64,000 bases of DNA from Nemophila menziesii (lineage: Eukaryota > Streptophyta > Magnoliopsida > Boraginales > Hydrophyllaceae). Shown here piece by piece: positions 49,729 through 64,000 of this stretch. The position numbers and the translations under genes are program-made. Position 1 is the first letter of the stretch. The number at the start of each line of letters is the position of its first letter. Location of the stretch: the NCBI GenBank assembly GCA_029959085.1, contig JARWIR010000010.1, positions 33,286,731 to 33,350,730 of the forward strand, written 5' to 3'. The notes under the pieces were generated by a model. It was not told the origin of the DNA and did no database searches. It was given only the letters and a program-made list of their open reading frames with translations.

Positions 49729-49797
49729 TGCGGCTGAGTCATAAACCATTACTTTTAGTAGTCAACCCATCAAAATAATACACAAAACCCACTGCTC

Positions 49798-50106
49798 TTT
49801 TTTTTTTTTTTTTTTTTTTTGATGACGAGGGTTCCCGGGCTTACACCCGACTAGTCCCCCGGGAGATATGACTGCCTCCCCAACCATACCTCCAGGCAAT
49901 CAGAACTAGGTTGCCCATGTTCTGGGGAGGGTTTCGGACCTTGGAAACTTTCCAAACATAATAACTTTCTGCCGCCTGCGGGATTCGAACCATGTACCTC
50001 TCACTTGAGAGAACTTTCCAAACTTTAATAACTTTCTGCCGCTTGCGGGATTCGAACCCTGTACCTCTCACTTGAGAGACAGAGCCCTGGCCAGATGAGC
50101 TAGCTC
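49798..50106 (-). mobile_element. tRNA-derived SINE with duplicated B box
   Basis: Minus-strand SINE: the poly(A) tail appears as 23 T at 49,798-49,820 and the tRNA-like head is at the right end. Read from the minus strand, a pol III A box (TAGCTCATCTGG, 50,091-50,102) is followed by a B box (GGTTCGAATCC, 50,048-50,058) and, 67 bp further, a second identical B box (49,981-49,991) inside a duplicated segment. There is no target duplication: compared with 23,737-23,761 about 25 bp of target are missing. Confidence 0.88.
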
Positions 50107-50706
50107 ACCTATTTACAGTCACACCATCGATAGTACAAACATTACCCATCGGTTTAACTTATATTCTGTACTTAGTATGACCAACCCATCAATATCACAA
50201 ACATTACCCACCTAATTTTACAGTTAATTATTATAACTCATCTGTTCTAAAAAACACACCAACATAATTACAAACATCACCCACCGTATAAAAACATCTT
50301 GATACTTTTTTAATGAACCATCAATTATACACAACAACCCATCGAAATTACAAAAGCCAACCACCAATTTTATTCTAACATAAACATGTATAATATGTGT
50401 CAATATACCCCATCTACTTCAAATAATTTTGCAGGAAACAATTCATACACAAACATATATACAGTTTTAGGTTAAAAAGTCTAAAAACAACAATCTCATA
50501 ACTGCAAACATTATACACAGCAAATTTCAAACAACATTTTGATATTCAAAATATCTCAAGATAATGCGCCATAAACAGATTCCATTCCCTTAAATGTATT
50601 ACAATTTTTCAAAAAACAGAAATCTTAAAGTAATAAACAATGAAAATCTAAAATAAATCCCAAACAAACTTTAACAATTAAAAGCTTATACAAAATAATA
50701 TTATAG
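50107..50706. other. MULE-derived ACCCATC/CCACC-rich region (S2)
   Basis: From here the block matches S1 (23,761 onward) rather than the A copies. Confidence 0.5.
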
Positions 50707-51160
50707 CTAATCGTCTTTCATCGTCCGGCGTGTTTCAAAAACCGATGTAACTGTATGCTTGTCATTCAGGATCCATGTTACAAGTTTTTTTCTTTGATCA
50801 ACGACCTCTTGAAGGTCATACTTCTTCTTCACTCCTCCACCTCACATTATATCCAAGGCATAAAGAATCGCATATACACATGTATCTGCAATCCTACTCT
50901 TCAAGTGATCAACTCTAATGTGACCTATTCCTGGCAATTCTGGTGTTGACCTACCCAACTCTTTGTACCATCCCTTCAATACATTATCCAAAAGAAACTC
51001 GTACATCCTGTCTGCGTTTGCATTCGCATTTGCACCGGTTGATGATCGACTATACAACCCAGCCCATTGTAGTGGTAGAATTGACCTTGTTCATTGTTCC
51101 ATAGGAGAATTGACCAATGGGTCAACCCCTAGTCCTTTGTTTCGAGCGGGTTTCCTTTAA
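50707..51160 (-). pseudogene. ORF X remnant (S2)
   Basis: Minus-strand twin of 24,362-24,840, with the same two in-frame TGA codons. It is shortened at its right end near 51,150 (the GHDNPARDK part is lost). Confidence 0.43.
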
Positions 51161-51385
51161 ATTTTCCCTGAAATTTCTCTCACAGACAAGACTGATCAAT
51201 TAGTCAATCAATCAATTAAATAACAAGAGCTATATGCTAAATAAAACATAAAGCCAATGTTATGAAATACTAAACAAAAAATATATGGTAAGGAATATAT
51301 CTCCATTGAAATAAACACCTAAGATTGATCAAGTCTATAAATGATTCTATCATTTATCATTCATGTCATAAACATTTCTCTTAAT

Positions 51386-54652
<3,267 letters not shown>

Positions 54653-56278
54653 TCACAAATCACTCAATCTCTCTTCTTCCTCTTCATCTGCTCTTTCTTT
54701 ATTTGCAGGGGCCTCAAGGGCGGTGATCGGGGGAAGACCTTGGGCGGCTCTCATACTATTCAACGCTTCGAGGAGCGTGTCGACCATGCTCGGCGGCTGA
54801 CTCGTAGAAGTTGTCGAGGGGGTCGATTTGGTGGCCGGATTCGGTATAGGGTCAAGGCCTTGAGATGCGCGAAACTCGTTCATCCCTGCCAGCATCGCCT
54901 GGAGTAGCTGCTCGTTCTGCCTAACAGAAGTGTCCGGTTGTGTAGAAGTCTGGGATCTTTTCCAGACCGGACCAATGGCTAGCACCCAATATTTTGTCTT
55001 CAGTTGGGCAATGACCTTTATTATAGTCTCCAGCATGGCATCAATCTGTTCATGCACAGGAACATGAGCAGCCTCGGATCCAGCCTCGATAACCCACTGT
55101 CTTAGCTTCTCTCGATAAACTCCTTGTAATGAGATTCCAATTTAAAAAAAATTAAAATAATCAAAAAGTAAAGTTAAAAATAATTAATTAAATTAAAGCA
55201 ATTAAAAATCAAATAAAAAAACTTACGCTAGCTTTTTTTAAACACTCGTCCCGCTAGGTATCTGTAGCCGCATCATAAGAGATGTGATCGAAGTAGCCAC
55301 CTAAAGGTGGAATTTCCATCTTTTCTTGGGTTTGCTCGTCAAAAAAAGTCAATGGCTCCTTAGTTTGGGTCTTCAGCTTCCCCTATACAGTATTCAATAA
55401 CAAATAATAATTTTTTAAAAATTAATTAATAAAATAATAAATTATATTTTTATTACAAGAAATTATTTCTTATACCTCTATAATGACCTCCCGAGTCTTG
55501 GATAAGTTCCTCGACCCCGTCTTGCTCGGAATTGTTTGCTTTTCCCGATTGGTTTTATTAATTTCCGCCTGACTCTGTTACAATTTTATTTCAGAAAAAT
55601 AATAAATAAAGAATTATAAAATATTATTTTAGCTAAGGAAAATTTAAATTTTTGTAACTGTACATTCTCGTTATCCCACATCTCTTTTGCTTTTCCCCAA
55701 AACTCCGGAAGAACATCTGGGGGTGTTGTATTCGTGATGTAGTAGTTGTGCTTTAGATCACCCTTCCAACGCCTATAGCTCGTAGCTTGCATCGTGTTCA
55801 ATCTCTTCGTGAATTCATCCCAGTCGTTTCGCCTTCTCCACTCCTCTAGATCGAAAACTCTTGAAGTTGGACTTGAATAGTCCTTGTATAGTGATCGGGC
55901 ACATCTTTCCCGCTTTTGTAGCACGGATGAACAGATTCACGAATTGCGGCCCCCTCCACCTGGGCCACATGTTTTCCGTACTCACCCACGAAATTCCAAG
56001 TATTATCGAGTATGCAGAGGTCAACATGGATGGGCCAACCTACTTTCTACTTAGTTTCTTGGGTCGATTTTAAGGATATACGCCTCAGGAGCGTCTTCTT
56101 CGAGAAGATGTTAAATTGAATAATACTAAATAATTATTTACTTATATTTATTTAACGTGATTGATTACTTTAGATTACCCGATGGTTGGGAATAGTCGGC
56201 TAAAGGACGGTTCGGACCCCTCGGAGGATCCTGTTCGTTCCCATCTCCGTCGTGGTTACAGGACAATACATCTGTCAT
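54653..56278 (-). pseudogene. Element 2 TnpA-like gene, inverted copy 3
   Basis: Twin of 28,256-29,881 with the same exon layout and the same lesions (TAG and two one-base losses in exon 2, TAG in exon 4). I noticed a C-to-T change at about 54,866 in the last exon. ATG at 56,276-56,278; acidic tail DEEEEERLSDL ends at 54,653. Confidence 0.75.
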
Positions 56279-56574
56279 CTATAATTTAAAGGAAATAAAA
56301 AAACAAATATTAAATTCTTTACGAATTAAATACAATAAATTATTACTAATTGAATAATTAAATAAATAATTATTAAAAATAAATAAGTAATTATTACAAT
56401 TAAATTAACAAATAATCATTACAATCAAAATAAATAAATAATTATTACAATTAAATAAATTAATAATATATTAGTACAATATTGGATCAAAATAATTAAT
56501 TTACCGGATATCATCTGTAAGAAAAATAAATTATTACATATAAAACCCTATATTTTTTTAAATAGAAATTTAGT
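56279..56574. other. Leader region of inverted element 2 (copy 3)
   Basis: Counterpart of 29,882-30,189, with a short deletion near 56,525 (loss of the TTAGTACAAATAAAA part). Confidence 0.45.
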
Positions 56575-57115
56575 CGAGGTAATTTTTAGTAATAATTTTG
56601 AAAATAGCAAATTAGTCCTTTAATTTTTTAGAAAATTACAAATTAACCCTAAAATAATTCTAAATTTTTTAAAAAATATTTATAACATGGATTTTATCAA
56701 AATTACATATTAGTACTTGTAATATTTTGTAATAATTTTAAAAATTGCAAATTAGTCCTTCAATTTTTATAGAAAATTACAAATTAACCACAAAATAATT
56801 CTAATTTTTTTAAATATTTATAACATGAATTTAATCAAAATTACATATTAATCCTTGTAATTTTTTGTAATAACTATTAAATATTGCTATTTAGTCCTTT
56901 AATGTTTTAGAAAATTACAAATTAAACCTAAAATAATCATAAATTTTTTAAAAATATTTATAACATGAATTTAATCAAAAGTACATATTAGTCCTTGTAA
57001 TTTTTTGTAATTATTTTAAAAATTGCAATTTAGTCCTTTAATTTTTTAGAAAATTACAAATTAACCCTAAAACAATTCTAATTTTTTAAATAATCCTAAC
57101 ACTAAATTAATCAAC
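56575..57115 (-). repeat. 140-bp tandem repeats, inverted copy 3
   Basis: Near-identical to 30,190-30,730. Confidence 0.85.
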
Positions 57116-57984
57116 AAATCCATATTTGTCCTTATAATTATTTTAAATATTTTTAAATTGCAACTAAGCCCTTATACTTTTAAAAATCATAAAATTTCCC
57201 TAAATAATCCTAATTAATTTTTAGCTATGACTTTCATTGCAACTAATTCATTATTAATCATATAAAATCAAAACACAAATAAATTTTCATCCAATAATTA
57301 AAAGAGATATTATCTCATTAAGTCCTACAACCCAACTATCCACCCCAAGCAGGTCCAGCACTTGATTTCCCCCCTAGCAAGTCTAGCGAATTATATGATA
57401 TACCATCGTTACCCTTGATCATAATCAGATAATATCAAATCTTTCCATGATTATCGCAAGTAACTCATTCCATTTAAGTAGCATATCTATTAAATCCCGA
57501 TATTATTGCACTCTATTATGGTAAATTGTTACACGTTTTAACAACACATTCTAGCAGACATACCACCGTTCTCAGCTTCAGCATTACACATCACAGCAGT
57601 CATCTACGATCGACATCAAGGTGTGTTCCAAATCTCTTTTTTTATTGCAGACTGATTACATAAAGTGTGTTCTTATATATCATGAAATATAAGAACACAT
57701 ATCATTATATAATATGGTAAAATTAGAATATAGATTAGCATATACAGCGTTTGTTAGATTTTTGTGTTTACAGTATTCTAAAACAGCCCATCGCAATATA
57801 GGATTAGTATATATATAGCGTTTTAATTGTTTAAATATTTAAAGAATTATTAAACAGCCTATAATCATTCATATTGTATATCCATACTTAGCTTTATAGT
57901 TGTTCTTTAAGGGTTGTTATAAAATGCAACATAAATTTGTTTTTCACTGATATAGACAACCTTTTTTGTTGGTATAAATTAGGC
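57116..57984. other. End of element 2 and MULE 5' region (A4)
   Basis: Counterpart of 30,731-31,604; no gene. Confidence 0.4.
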
Positions 57985-59788
57985 ATGGCATCCAATGTGC
58001 TCGTCGTTTTCTGTTTCAACAAGGAGAAAGCTTTGAAGTTACTCCGATGGTTTGATTCTTATGAGTCTATCATAAACTATGTGAAAGAAACATAGGTAGA
58101 TTTGGTTGATAATGAGTTTGATTTAGTGTACTCCAATGCTGAGCATGAAAGACGCAAGTTTGGCTGGGAAGGAGACTTCAGGACGATTATATGGTTGCTA
58201 GATCATAGTCTTGTGTCGGAATTCGAAATTTTAGTAATCGTGGATAGCCTCGCAGTTGTTCACCAACCACAGGATGCGGTAGATTCTATGGACATTGTTC
58301 ATATACCACCACAAGCATCGGTTGAAGAAGAATCCAAAGATGACGATGAACCTGATGAAAACAACTACCATCACAAGGTTAGAATACTAAAGAGAAATGT
58401 TTGGAAACATGCTCTTAGAGAACCCGATCAAAGTTTTCATGATGGGATGAAAGAATTTCGACGTGCACTCGCGAAATACGTGTTTGAAACGGAATACACT
58501 ATCCATTTTTGACATAATCGCCCAAAACGTATAAGCGCATATTGCTCCAAAGCAAAAGCTTCATGTTTGTTTTATTATATACAACCCATCATATTATTTA
58601 GCTAAACCACCAAATTTACACGAGCACACCACCACTGGCCATCATCATAGGTTCATGCATGCAGCCTATCAGATTAGTTGTTAACCCATCTTATTTACAT
58701 TAACACGCCACCAACAATATATATCATATTTTTATACAGTTATAAATTCTTTCTAATGAATTATATACAATTTGCAGGATGTAAATAGTATGTGTATGTC
58801 TCTAAAGACAATGATAATAAAAAATCCTACATCAGGACATTAGTCAAAATTCACACGTGCGGCCCACCGATGAAAAACTTCACAAATCCTCTGTTAAATG
58901 GCGATTTAATCAAGGACGTCATAATCGATATGATGCGGTCTAAACCTGATACTAAACCAGGTCATGTGATGAACTTCCTTAAATATGAATATGGATATAA
59001 TATTTCATACAAGGTTACTTACGGTGATGTGCATAAGGCGCGCGATGATATTTTTGGCAATACTGGGGTGTCTTACAATAGGATTCAGGCTTACTTTGAC
59101 AAACTCAGTGATATAGACCCATTAGGTGCTGTTTCACTTGAATGTGAACCATCGAAACATTCATTTACGAGATGCCATTTTCCGTTTGGTGCATGTGTTG
59201 AAGGATTTAATCACTGCCGTCCTTTGTTGTTTCTAGACGCAACCTTCCTTAAGAACAAATATAAAGGTCAACTCCTCGTCGCTACTGCAAATGATGTCAA
59301 TCAAGGTATTACATTCCTCTTTTATTTACAAATACAGCATATTATTCAACTTACCTACACCATTCACGTGACCATTTTCAGGTTTGTTCCCAGTCGCCTT
59401 TTCGATCATTAGGACAGAGGACACTATTAACTGGACACATTTTCTTTGTTTCCTTGCACCATTAATCTCTTCAGGTGACGTGACATTCGTATCTGATCGA
59501 TATGGAGGAATTGCTAATGCTCTTGATTATGTTTTTTCGCTTGCATACCACGCTTATTGTCAGCGTCATTTGAAAGAAAATCTTAAGACAAAATTCAAGA
59601 GATCAAAATCCCAGAGGGAAACAATGCTATATCTGCTCGATAGAATGTGTTTTGCAGCTACTTCAGAAACTTTTGATGATTTCCTTCATATGTTTCTTGA
59701 TACAGGTGGTCAGAAAGCTGTCAATTTCATGAAAAATCTACCTAAAGAGAAGTTTTCATGGGTAAACATACAGGGAAATGACATCTAA
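57985..59788 (+). pseudogene. MULE transposase remnant, copy A4
   Basis: Twin of A2. Exon 1 57,985-58,528, intron 58,529-58,777, exon 2 58,778-59,305, intron 59,306-59,381, exon 3 59,382-59,788. It shares with A2 the TAG at 58,093-58,095, the frameshift before DIIAQN, the TAG replacing Trp at 58,786-58,788 and the 3' deletion, but lacks the one-base loss seen in A2 near 32,492. It reads MASN at the start where A2 has MESN. Catalytic Asp motifs FLDATFL and FVSDRYGGI are present; the distal Glu region is absent. Confidence 0.85.
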
Positions 59789-60483
59789 TGCGGCTGAGTC
59801 ATAAACCATTACTTTTAGTAGTCAACCCCTCAAAATAATACAAAAAACCTACCGCTCTTTTGGCAACAAAAAAGTCTAACCCACCTATTTAAACAGTCAC
59901 ACCATCGACAGTACAAACATTACCCATCGGTTTAAATTATATTATGTACTTAGTATGACCAACCCATCAATATCACAAACATTACCCACCTCATTTTACA
60001 GTTAATTATTATAACTCATCTGCTCTAAAAGACAGACCAACATAATTACAAACATCACCCACCATATAAAAATATCTTGATAATTTTTTAATGAACCATC
60101 AATTATACACAACAACCCATCGAAATTACAAAAGCAAACCACCAATTTTATTCTAACATAAACATGTATAATATGTGTCAATATACCCATCTACTTCAAA
60201 TAATTTTGTAGGATACAATTCACACACAAACATATATACGGTTTTAGGTTAAAAAGTCTAAAAACAACAATCTCATAATTGCAAACATTATACACAGCAA
60301 ATTTCAAACAACATTCTGATATTCAAAATATCGCAAGATAATGCGCCATAAACAGATTCCATTCCCTTAAATGTATCATAATTTTTCACAAAATAGAAAT
60401 ATTAAACTAATAAACAATGAAAATCTAAAATAAATCCCAAACAAACTTTAACAATTAAAAGCTTATGCAAAATAATCTTATAG
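59789..60483. other. MULE-derived ACCCATC/CCACC-rich region (A4)
   Basis: Same content as 33,409-34,104. Confidence 0.45.
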
Positions 60484-60940
60484 TTAATCATCTTTCATCG
60501 TCCGGCGTGTTTCAAAAACCGATGTAACTGTATTCTTGTCATTCAGGATCCATGTTACAAGTTTTTTTCTCTGATCAACGACCTCTTGATGGTCATACTT
60601 CTTCTTCACTACTCCACCTTACATTATATCAAAGGCATAAAGAATCGCATATCTGCAATCCTACTCTTCACGTGATCAACACTAATGTGGCCTATTCTCG
60701 GCAATTCTGGTGTTGACCTACCCAACTCTTCGTACCATCCCTTCACTACATTATCCAAAAGAAACTCGTACATCCTGTATGCGTTTGCATTCGCATTTGC
60801 ACCACTTGATGTCGACTATACAGCCCAGCCCATTGTAGTGGTAGAATTGACCTTGTTCATTGTTCCATAGGAGAATTGACCAATGGGTCAACCCCTTGTC
60901 CTTTGTTTCGAGTGGTATTATCATGTCCTTCTTTTCCTTT
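60484..60940 (-). pseudogene. ORF X remnant (A4)
   Basis: Minus-strand twin of 34,105-34,560, with the same frame-shifting losses. Confidence 0.4.
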
Positions 60941-61177
60941 AAATTACCCCCTCCTCATATAACCCTGTCACTCATATAGACAAGATAGGTCAATTAGTCA
61001 ATCAATCAACTAAATAACAAGAGCTATATGCTAAATAAAACATAAAGCCTCTGTTATGAAATAATAAACAAAAAATATATGGTAAGGAATATATCTCCAT
61101 TGAAATAAACACCTAAGATTGATCAAGTCTATAAATGATTCTATCATTTATCATTCATGTCATAAACATTTCTCTTA

Positions 61178-61180
<3 letters not shown>

Positions 61181-61244
<64 letters not shown>
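61181..61244. repeat. (AT)n microsatellite, about 64 bp
   Basis: Twice the length of its twin at 34,802-34,833. Confidence 0.95.
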
Positions 61245-61247
<3 letters not shown>

Positions 61248-61932
61248 AATTAACTATCTACATCCACTATTTATATAATAACTTCACATCTAAATTAAAT
61301 TTAAAGTTACTTGATTAGGAATAAACCATTTAAATGATGCAAAATAATAATTTTCTTGATATAAGAAGAAACAAGTAAATAACTTTGAACAAATATGGAT
61401 ATCCAAAAATTTAAATAGATTGTCACTACACAAAAGGTTTATAAAAGGAAGAAGATGTTAACTTTTGTTCTTGCAAAACAAAATTCCAACTACTAAATAT
61501 ATATTGACTATTATTTTTAAAGATTATTTTAAATAAAAGATATAAAGGGTCCCTTTAATCAGATTTTGTATAAGATTCAACAAAGTTTACATATAGAAAA
61601 TTCGACAAATCTTAAGCTTAAAGCTATATAAAGTCTGACTTAAAATTAAAACTGCTAACTATGAAAATAGAATAGAAGAGATGAAACTTACCAAGATGAT
61701 TACATAGTATGTTTATCTTTGTTGAAATGACATGGTCAACGATCTTTTCTCTATAAATGTAGCATCAAATAATTAATTGTGTATTTAATTGTGATAACCA
61801 TTTATTACATTTATGAAAAAGCAAATGAAACTTTAATTAATTAGAGGGTTTAATTAGAAAAATTAATAATTTTTTTTAATTTTTTTTAATAATTCATAAT
61901 TATGTATAATATAAATAATTTTTTAAATATAA
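61245..61932. other. AT-rich non-coding block (A4), left of the LTR element
   Basis: Counterpart of 34,834-35,520; nothing coding seen. Confidence 0.5.
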
Positions 61933-62237
61933 TGTAATGATTTTTGATGAACAAGCATATTTTATTGATGGATAATGTATATACAAGGATAATGATGAAT
62001 TATAGGAATATAAAAGACTAATTAAACTAAATAAACTAAACTTAAAGACAATATTTCTTTTCTGGATTCTTTTATTGTCTTCATATGGATCTATATATAG
62101 ATCATATACTAACGGTAAAGTTGAATAGATGAAGAACGGTTATGCTTCTTGGGCTTCCACGTTGCATTGGATAATTCTTGGGCTTCCACGTATCTTCTCT
62201 ACTGCCACGTATATTATCTATCCCATTAATCATTACA
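61933..62237 (-). repeat. 3' LTR of the small retroelement
   Basis: 305 bp; identical to the other LTR except CCCATTAATC here versus CTCATTAATC there. On the minus strand it contains a CTATATATAG TATA-like box and AATAAAATATG before the TTACA end. Confidence 0.93.
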
Positions 62238-62995
62238 TCACCATATCCTTCAGAAAGAACCTTGTCCTCAAGGTTCAGGTCAATAAATATTTTCATACCT
62301 TTCTCAAATTTATCATACAAAAGAAGAAACAACACCGAAAAAATTAATACTGTACCCAGAGACTTTTTTGAAGGATGAATTATATTATATATTTGATCTG
62401 CATATCCATTATAAGTCCTTGATAAAATATTTTTTAATATTCTGTTCATATAATTATTGGATCGCTTGCCTTCACCAGTGAATGATTTTTCATTCTTTTT
62501 AATGAGAGGTACAACAGTTTCTTGATTTTCCAATGATTGTTCATTCTTTTTAACAAAAGGTACCAAAGTTTCTTGATTCTCCAAAACATTGTGAGGGCTA
62601 TGTACAATTCTAGGCGCCACCGAAGAACAGACATTTGTTGGTGAGTAAGAATCATGTGAAAAAACATTTGATGAATTGCTGCTTGATGAACATGAACTTT
62701 TCTCTAGATAAATTGACTTGACTTGTGGATCTGTCACTTGAATTTGATCACAAATATTTTGGATAGTGGAGGAACCATTTTGTGAAAACACATAATAGTT
62801 TGTATCTAACATATTAATTCGATCATACCTTTTTTGGAGTAATATACAAATTGATTCAATTGTATTTTGCAATGTTCCAACTTTGTTTTCTAGGTTTGTG
62901 AGTCTGCCATCAATTGATGTGATTTTCCTGGCCGTTTCATCTTGAAATATTTTGAAGGCCTCATTCATCAACTGGAGTCGAATACCATCTGCCAT
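62102..62995 (-). CDS. 297-aa ORF of the small LTR retroelement, Gag-like N-terminus
   Basis: The only long frame in the element. It starts ATG (62,993-62,995) 25 bases after the 5' LTR. Residues 1 to about 55 (MADGIRLQLMNEAF..., then RLTNLENKVGTLQNTIE) resemble the start of plant Ty3-type Gag proteins and look coiled-coil. A Ser-rich stretch follows, then a 17-residue tandem repeat (LENQETLVPFVKKNEQS and LENQETVVPLIKKNEKS). A hydrophobic segment at about 213-230 (GTVLIFSVLFLLLY) could span a membrane. The frame then reads LEDKVLSEGYGD, the usual protein text next to the 3' LTR, and ends inside the LTR. No nucleocapsid zinc knuckle is seen. It may be a relic fused by internal deletion; its full openness is notable but may only reflect youth. 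Confidence 0.65.
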   Translation of the reverse strand: MADGIRLQLMNEAFKIFQDETARKITSIDGRLTNLENKVGTLQNTIESICILLQKRYDRINMLDTNYYVFSQNGSSTIQNICDQIQVTDPQVKSIYLEKSSCSSSSNSSNVFSHDSYSPTNVCSSVAPRIVHSPHNVLENQETLVPFVKKNEQSLENQETVVPLIKKNEKSFTGEGKRSNNYMNRILKNILSRTYNGYADQIYNIIHPSKKSLGTVLIFSVLFLLLYDKFEKGMKIFIDLNLEDKVLSEGYGDVMINGIDNIRGSREDTWKPKNYPMQRGSPRSITVLHLFNFTVSI

Positions 62996-63020
62996 AGCCT
63001 CTCAATGAAAGCACCAAATT

Positions 63021-63325
63021 TGTAATGATTTTTGATGAACAAGCATATTTTATTGATGGATAATGTATATACAAGGATAATGATGAATTATAGGAATATA
63101 AAAGACTAATTAAACTAAATAAACTAAACTTAAAGACAATATTTCTTTTCTGGATTCTTTTATTGTCTTCATATGGATCTATATATAGATCATATACTAA
63201 CGGTAAAGTTGAATAGATGAAGAACGGTTATGCTTCTTGGGCTTCCACGTTGCATTGGATAATTCTTGGGCTTCCACGTATCTTCTCTACTGCCACGTAT
63301 ATTATCTATCTCATTAATCATTACA
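63021..63325 (-). repeat. 5' LTR of the small retroelement
   Basis: 305 bp, bounded TGTAATGATT/AATCATTACA, followed by the TATAA target duplicate. Confidence 0.93.
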
Positions 63326-64000
63326 TATAATATCTATATTTCTTTATCCATAATATGAATATTATATAACAAATTGACTTTTTCTTACACAAAATTAATT
63401 AATTTACTAAAATAAATAAATAAAAGCTATATATTTATGTTAAAAATTCTATTAAAATAGATTACCTTTCTGGAAAAGTAACGCCATTTTATTTTGGTTT
63501 ATTTTTTTTACTTTATTTATCAAAGATCTAATGATCGAAAATGATGTGGAGTTCATCTCATTCAAAGATTTAGTGATAGAAGTTCATCTTGTGGTGGTTT
63601 TAAAAATATTTTAATGGATGTAGATCTCTTCTTTACTAGGGAAAATCACAATATTTAGCAAAGTTTAATTTGGATTTAAAATTCATTTCATAAGGTTAGA
63701 ACAAATGATTAATCACTTATATACAATAAATAGGTATTTTTCTGGTTGAAAGATAAAATTATGTGGATTGGGTACATAGCTTAGTATATAATATACAGAT
63801 CCACAATATATACCTATGTAGATCCAACCTTCTAAATACACCATAGAACTGTAAACAATAAATGATTTGATGACTTCTTACCTTAAAAAAATTCTTGAAC
63901 CTGCAAAATTTGAACTCCACCATACATGTCTTTTTAATTTTGTTTAATACAGTAAAGATTGTGCTTCATAAAATATGAAGACAATGGAAGAGGGAGAATA
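63326..64000. other. AT-rich non-coding block (A4), right of the LTR element
   Basis: Continues the block matching 35,516-36,190; the window ends within it. No gene. Confidence 0.5.

Larger units (their letters stand above)
61933..63325 (-). mobile_element. Young non-autonomous LTR retrotransposon, 1,393 bp
   Basis: Two 305-bp LTRs bound by TGTAATGATT and AATCATTACA enclose 783 bp. TATAA is duplicated on both sides (61,928-61,932 and 63,326-63,330), and the twin site near 35,515 is empty. Orientation is minus: the 5' LTR is 63,021-63,325, followed by AATTTGGTGCTTTCATTGAG, a primer-site-like leader typical of plant Ty3-type elements, then the ORF. No protease, reverse transcriptase or integrase is encoded, so it must use proteins from another element. 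The LTRs differ by one base, which indicates a recent insertion. Confidence 0.93.

Noticed and set aside
49841..50071. 76-codon frame in the SINE
   Set aside because: Lies wholly in the tRNA-derived SINE, which is non-coding.
49981..50102. A functional tRNA gene
   Set aside because: A and B boxes are present, but no cloverleaf with acceptor stem closes, and it is followed by a SINE body and poly(A).

Overview
The window is nuclear DNA from a flowering plant, most likely a eudicot. It is AT-rich and contains GT-AG introns, MULE, CACTA, Ty1/copia and Ty3-like elements, a tRNA-derived SINE and a fragment of a plant amino-acid transporter gene. I see no certainly functional host gene. Nearly everything is transposon sequence or a remnant copied several times within the window.

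Layout. (1) 1-5,904: MULE transposase remnant (copy A1), an unrecognised antisense ORF remnant (ORF X), a non-coding block, and the 3' end of an LHT-type amino-acid transporter pseudogene on the minus strand. (2) 5,905-12,114: a 6.2-kb CACTA element inserted in that pseudogene. It has 11-bp terminal repeats, a CCT target duplication, an internally deleted TNP2-type gene and an open five-exon TnpA-like gene. (3) 12,115-19,285: the rest of the LHT pseudogene, a degenerate minus-strand copia element and other retroelement-like sequence. (4) 19,286-22,726: a second CACTA-like remnant ('element 2') with 140-bp tandem repeats, a 201-bp CACACAA-rich satellite inside a large imperfect inverted repeat, and the 5' exons of another TnpA-like gene. 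(5) 22,727-31,020: MULE copy S1, ORF X, non-coding block, then element 2 inverted. (6) 31,020-45,555: MULE copy A2, the same non-coding block, the LHT pseudogene without the CACTA element, copia, and the start of element 2. (7) 45,556-57,390: inverted element 2, MULE copy A3, a SINE, a block matching S1, and inverted element 2 again. (8) 57,390-64,000: MULE copy A4, the same block, and a young 1.4-kb LTR retroelement with a 297-aa ORF.

The blocks form a mosaic of segmental duplications. The youngest pair, about 23,761-36,190 and 50,106-64,000, is offset by about 26.4 kb and is nearly identical. The paralogues supply natural empty sites for the CACTA and LTR insertions and expose several microhomology deletions, a templated-filler junction and a copy-switch point at the SINE.

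All MULE copies lack the 3' part that should hold the last catalytic acidic residue, and all have stops, frameshifts or splice damage. The CACTA TnpA-like gene (425 codons, five phase-0 exons) and the ORF of the small LTR element are the only long mobile-element reading frames that look undamaged. Coordinates and alignments were read by eye; family names rest on recognised motifs, not on searches.
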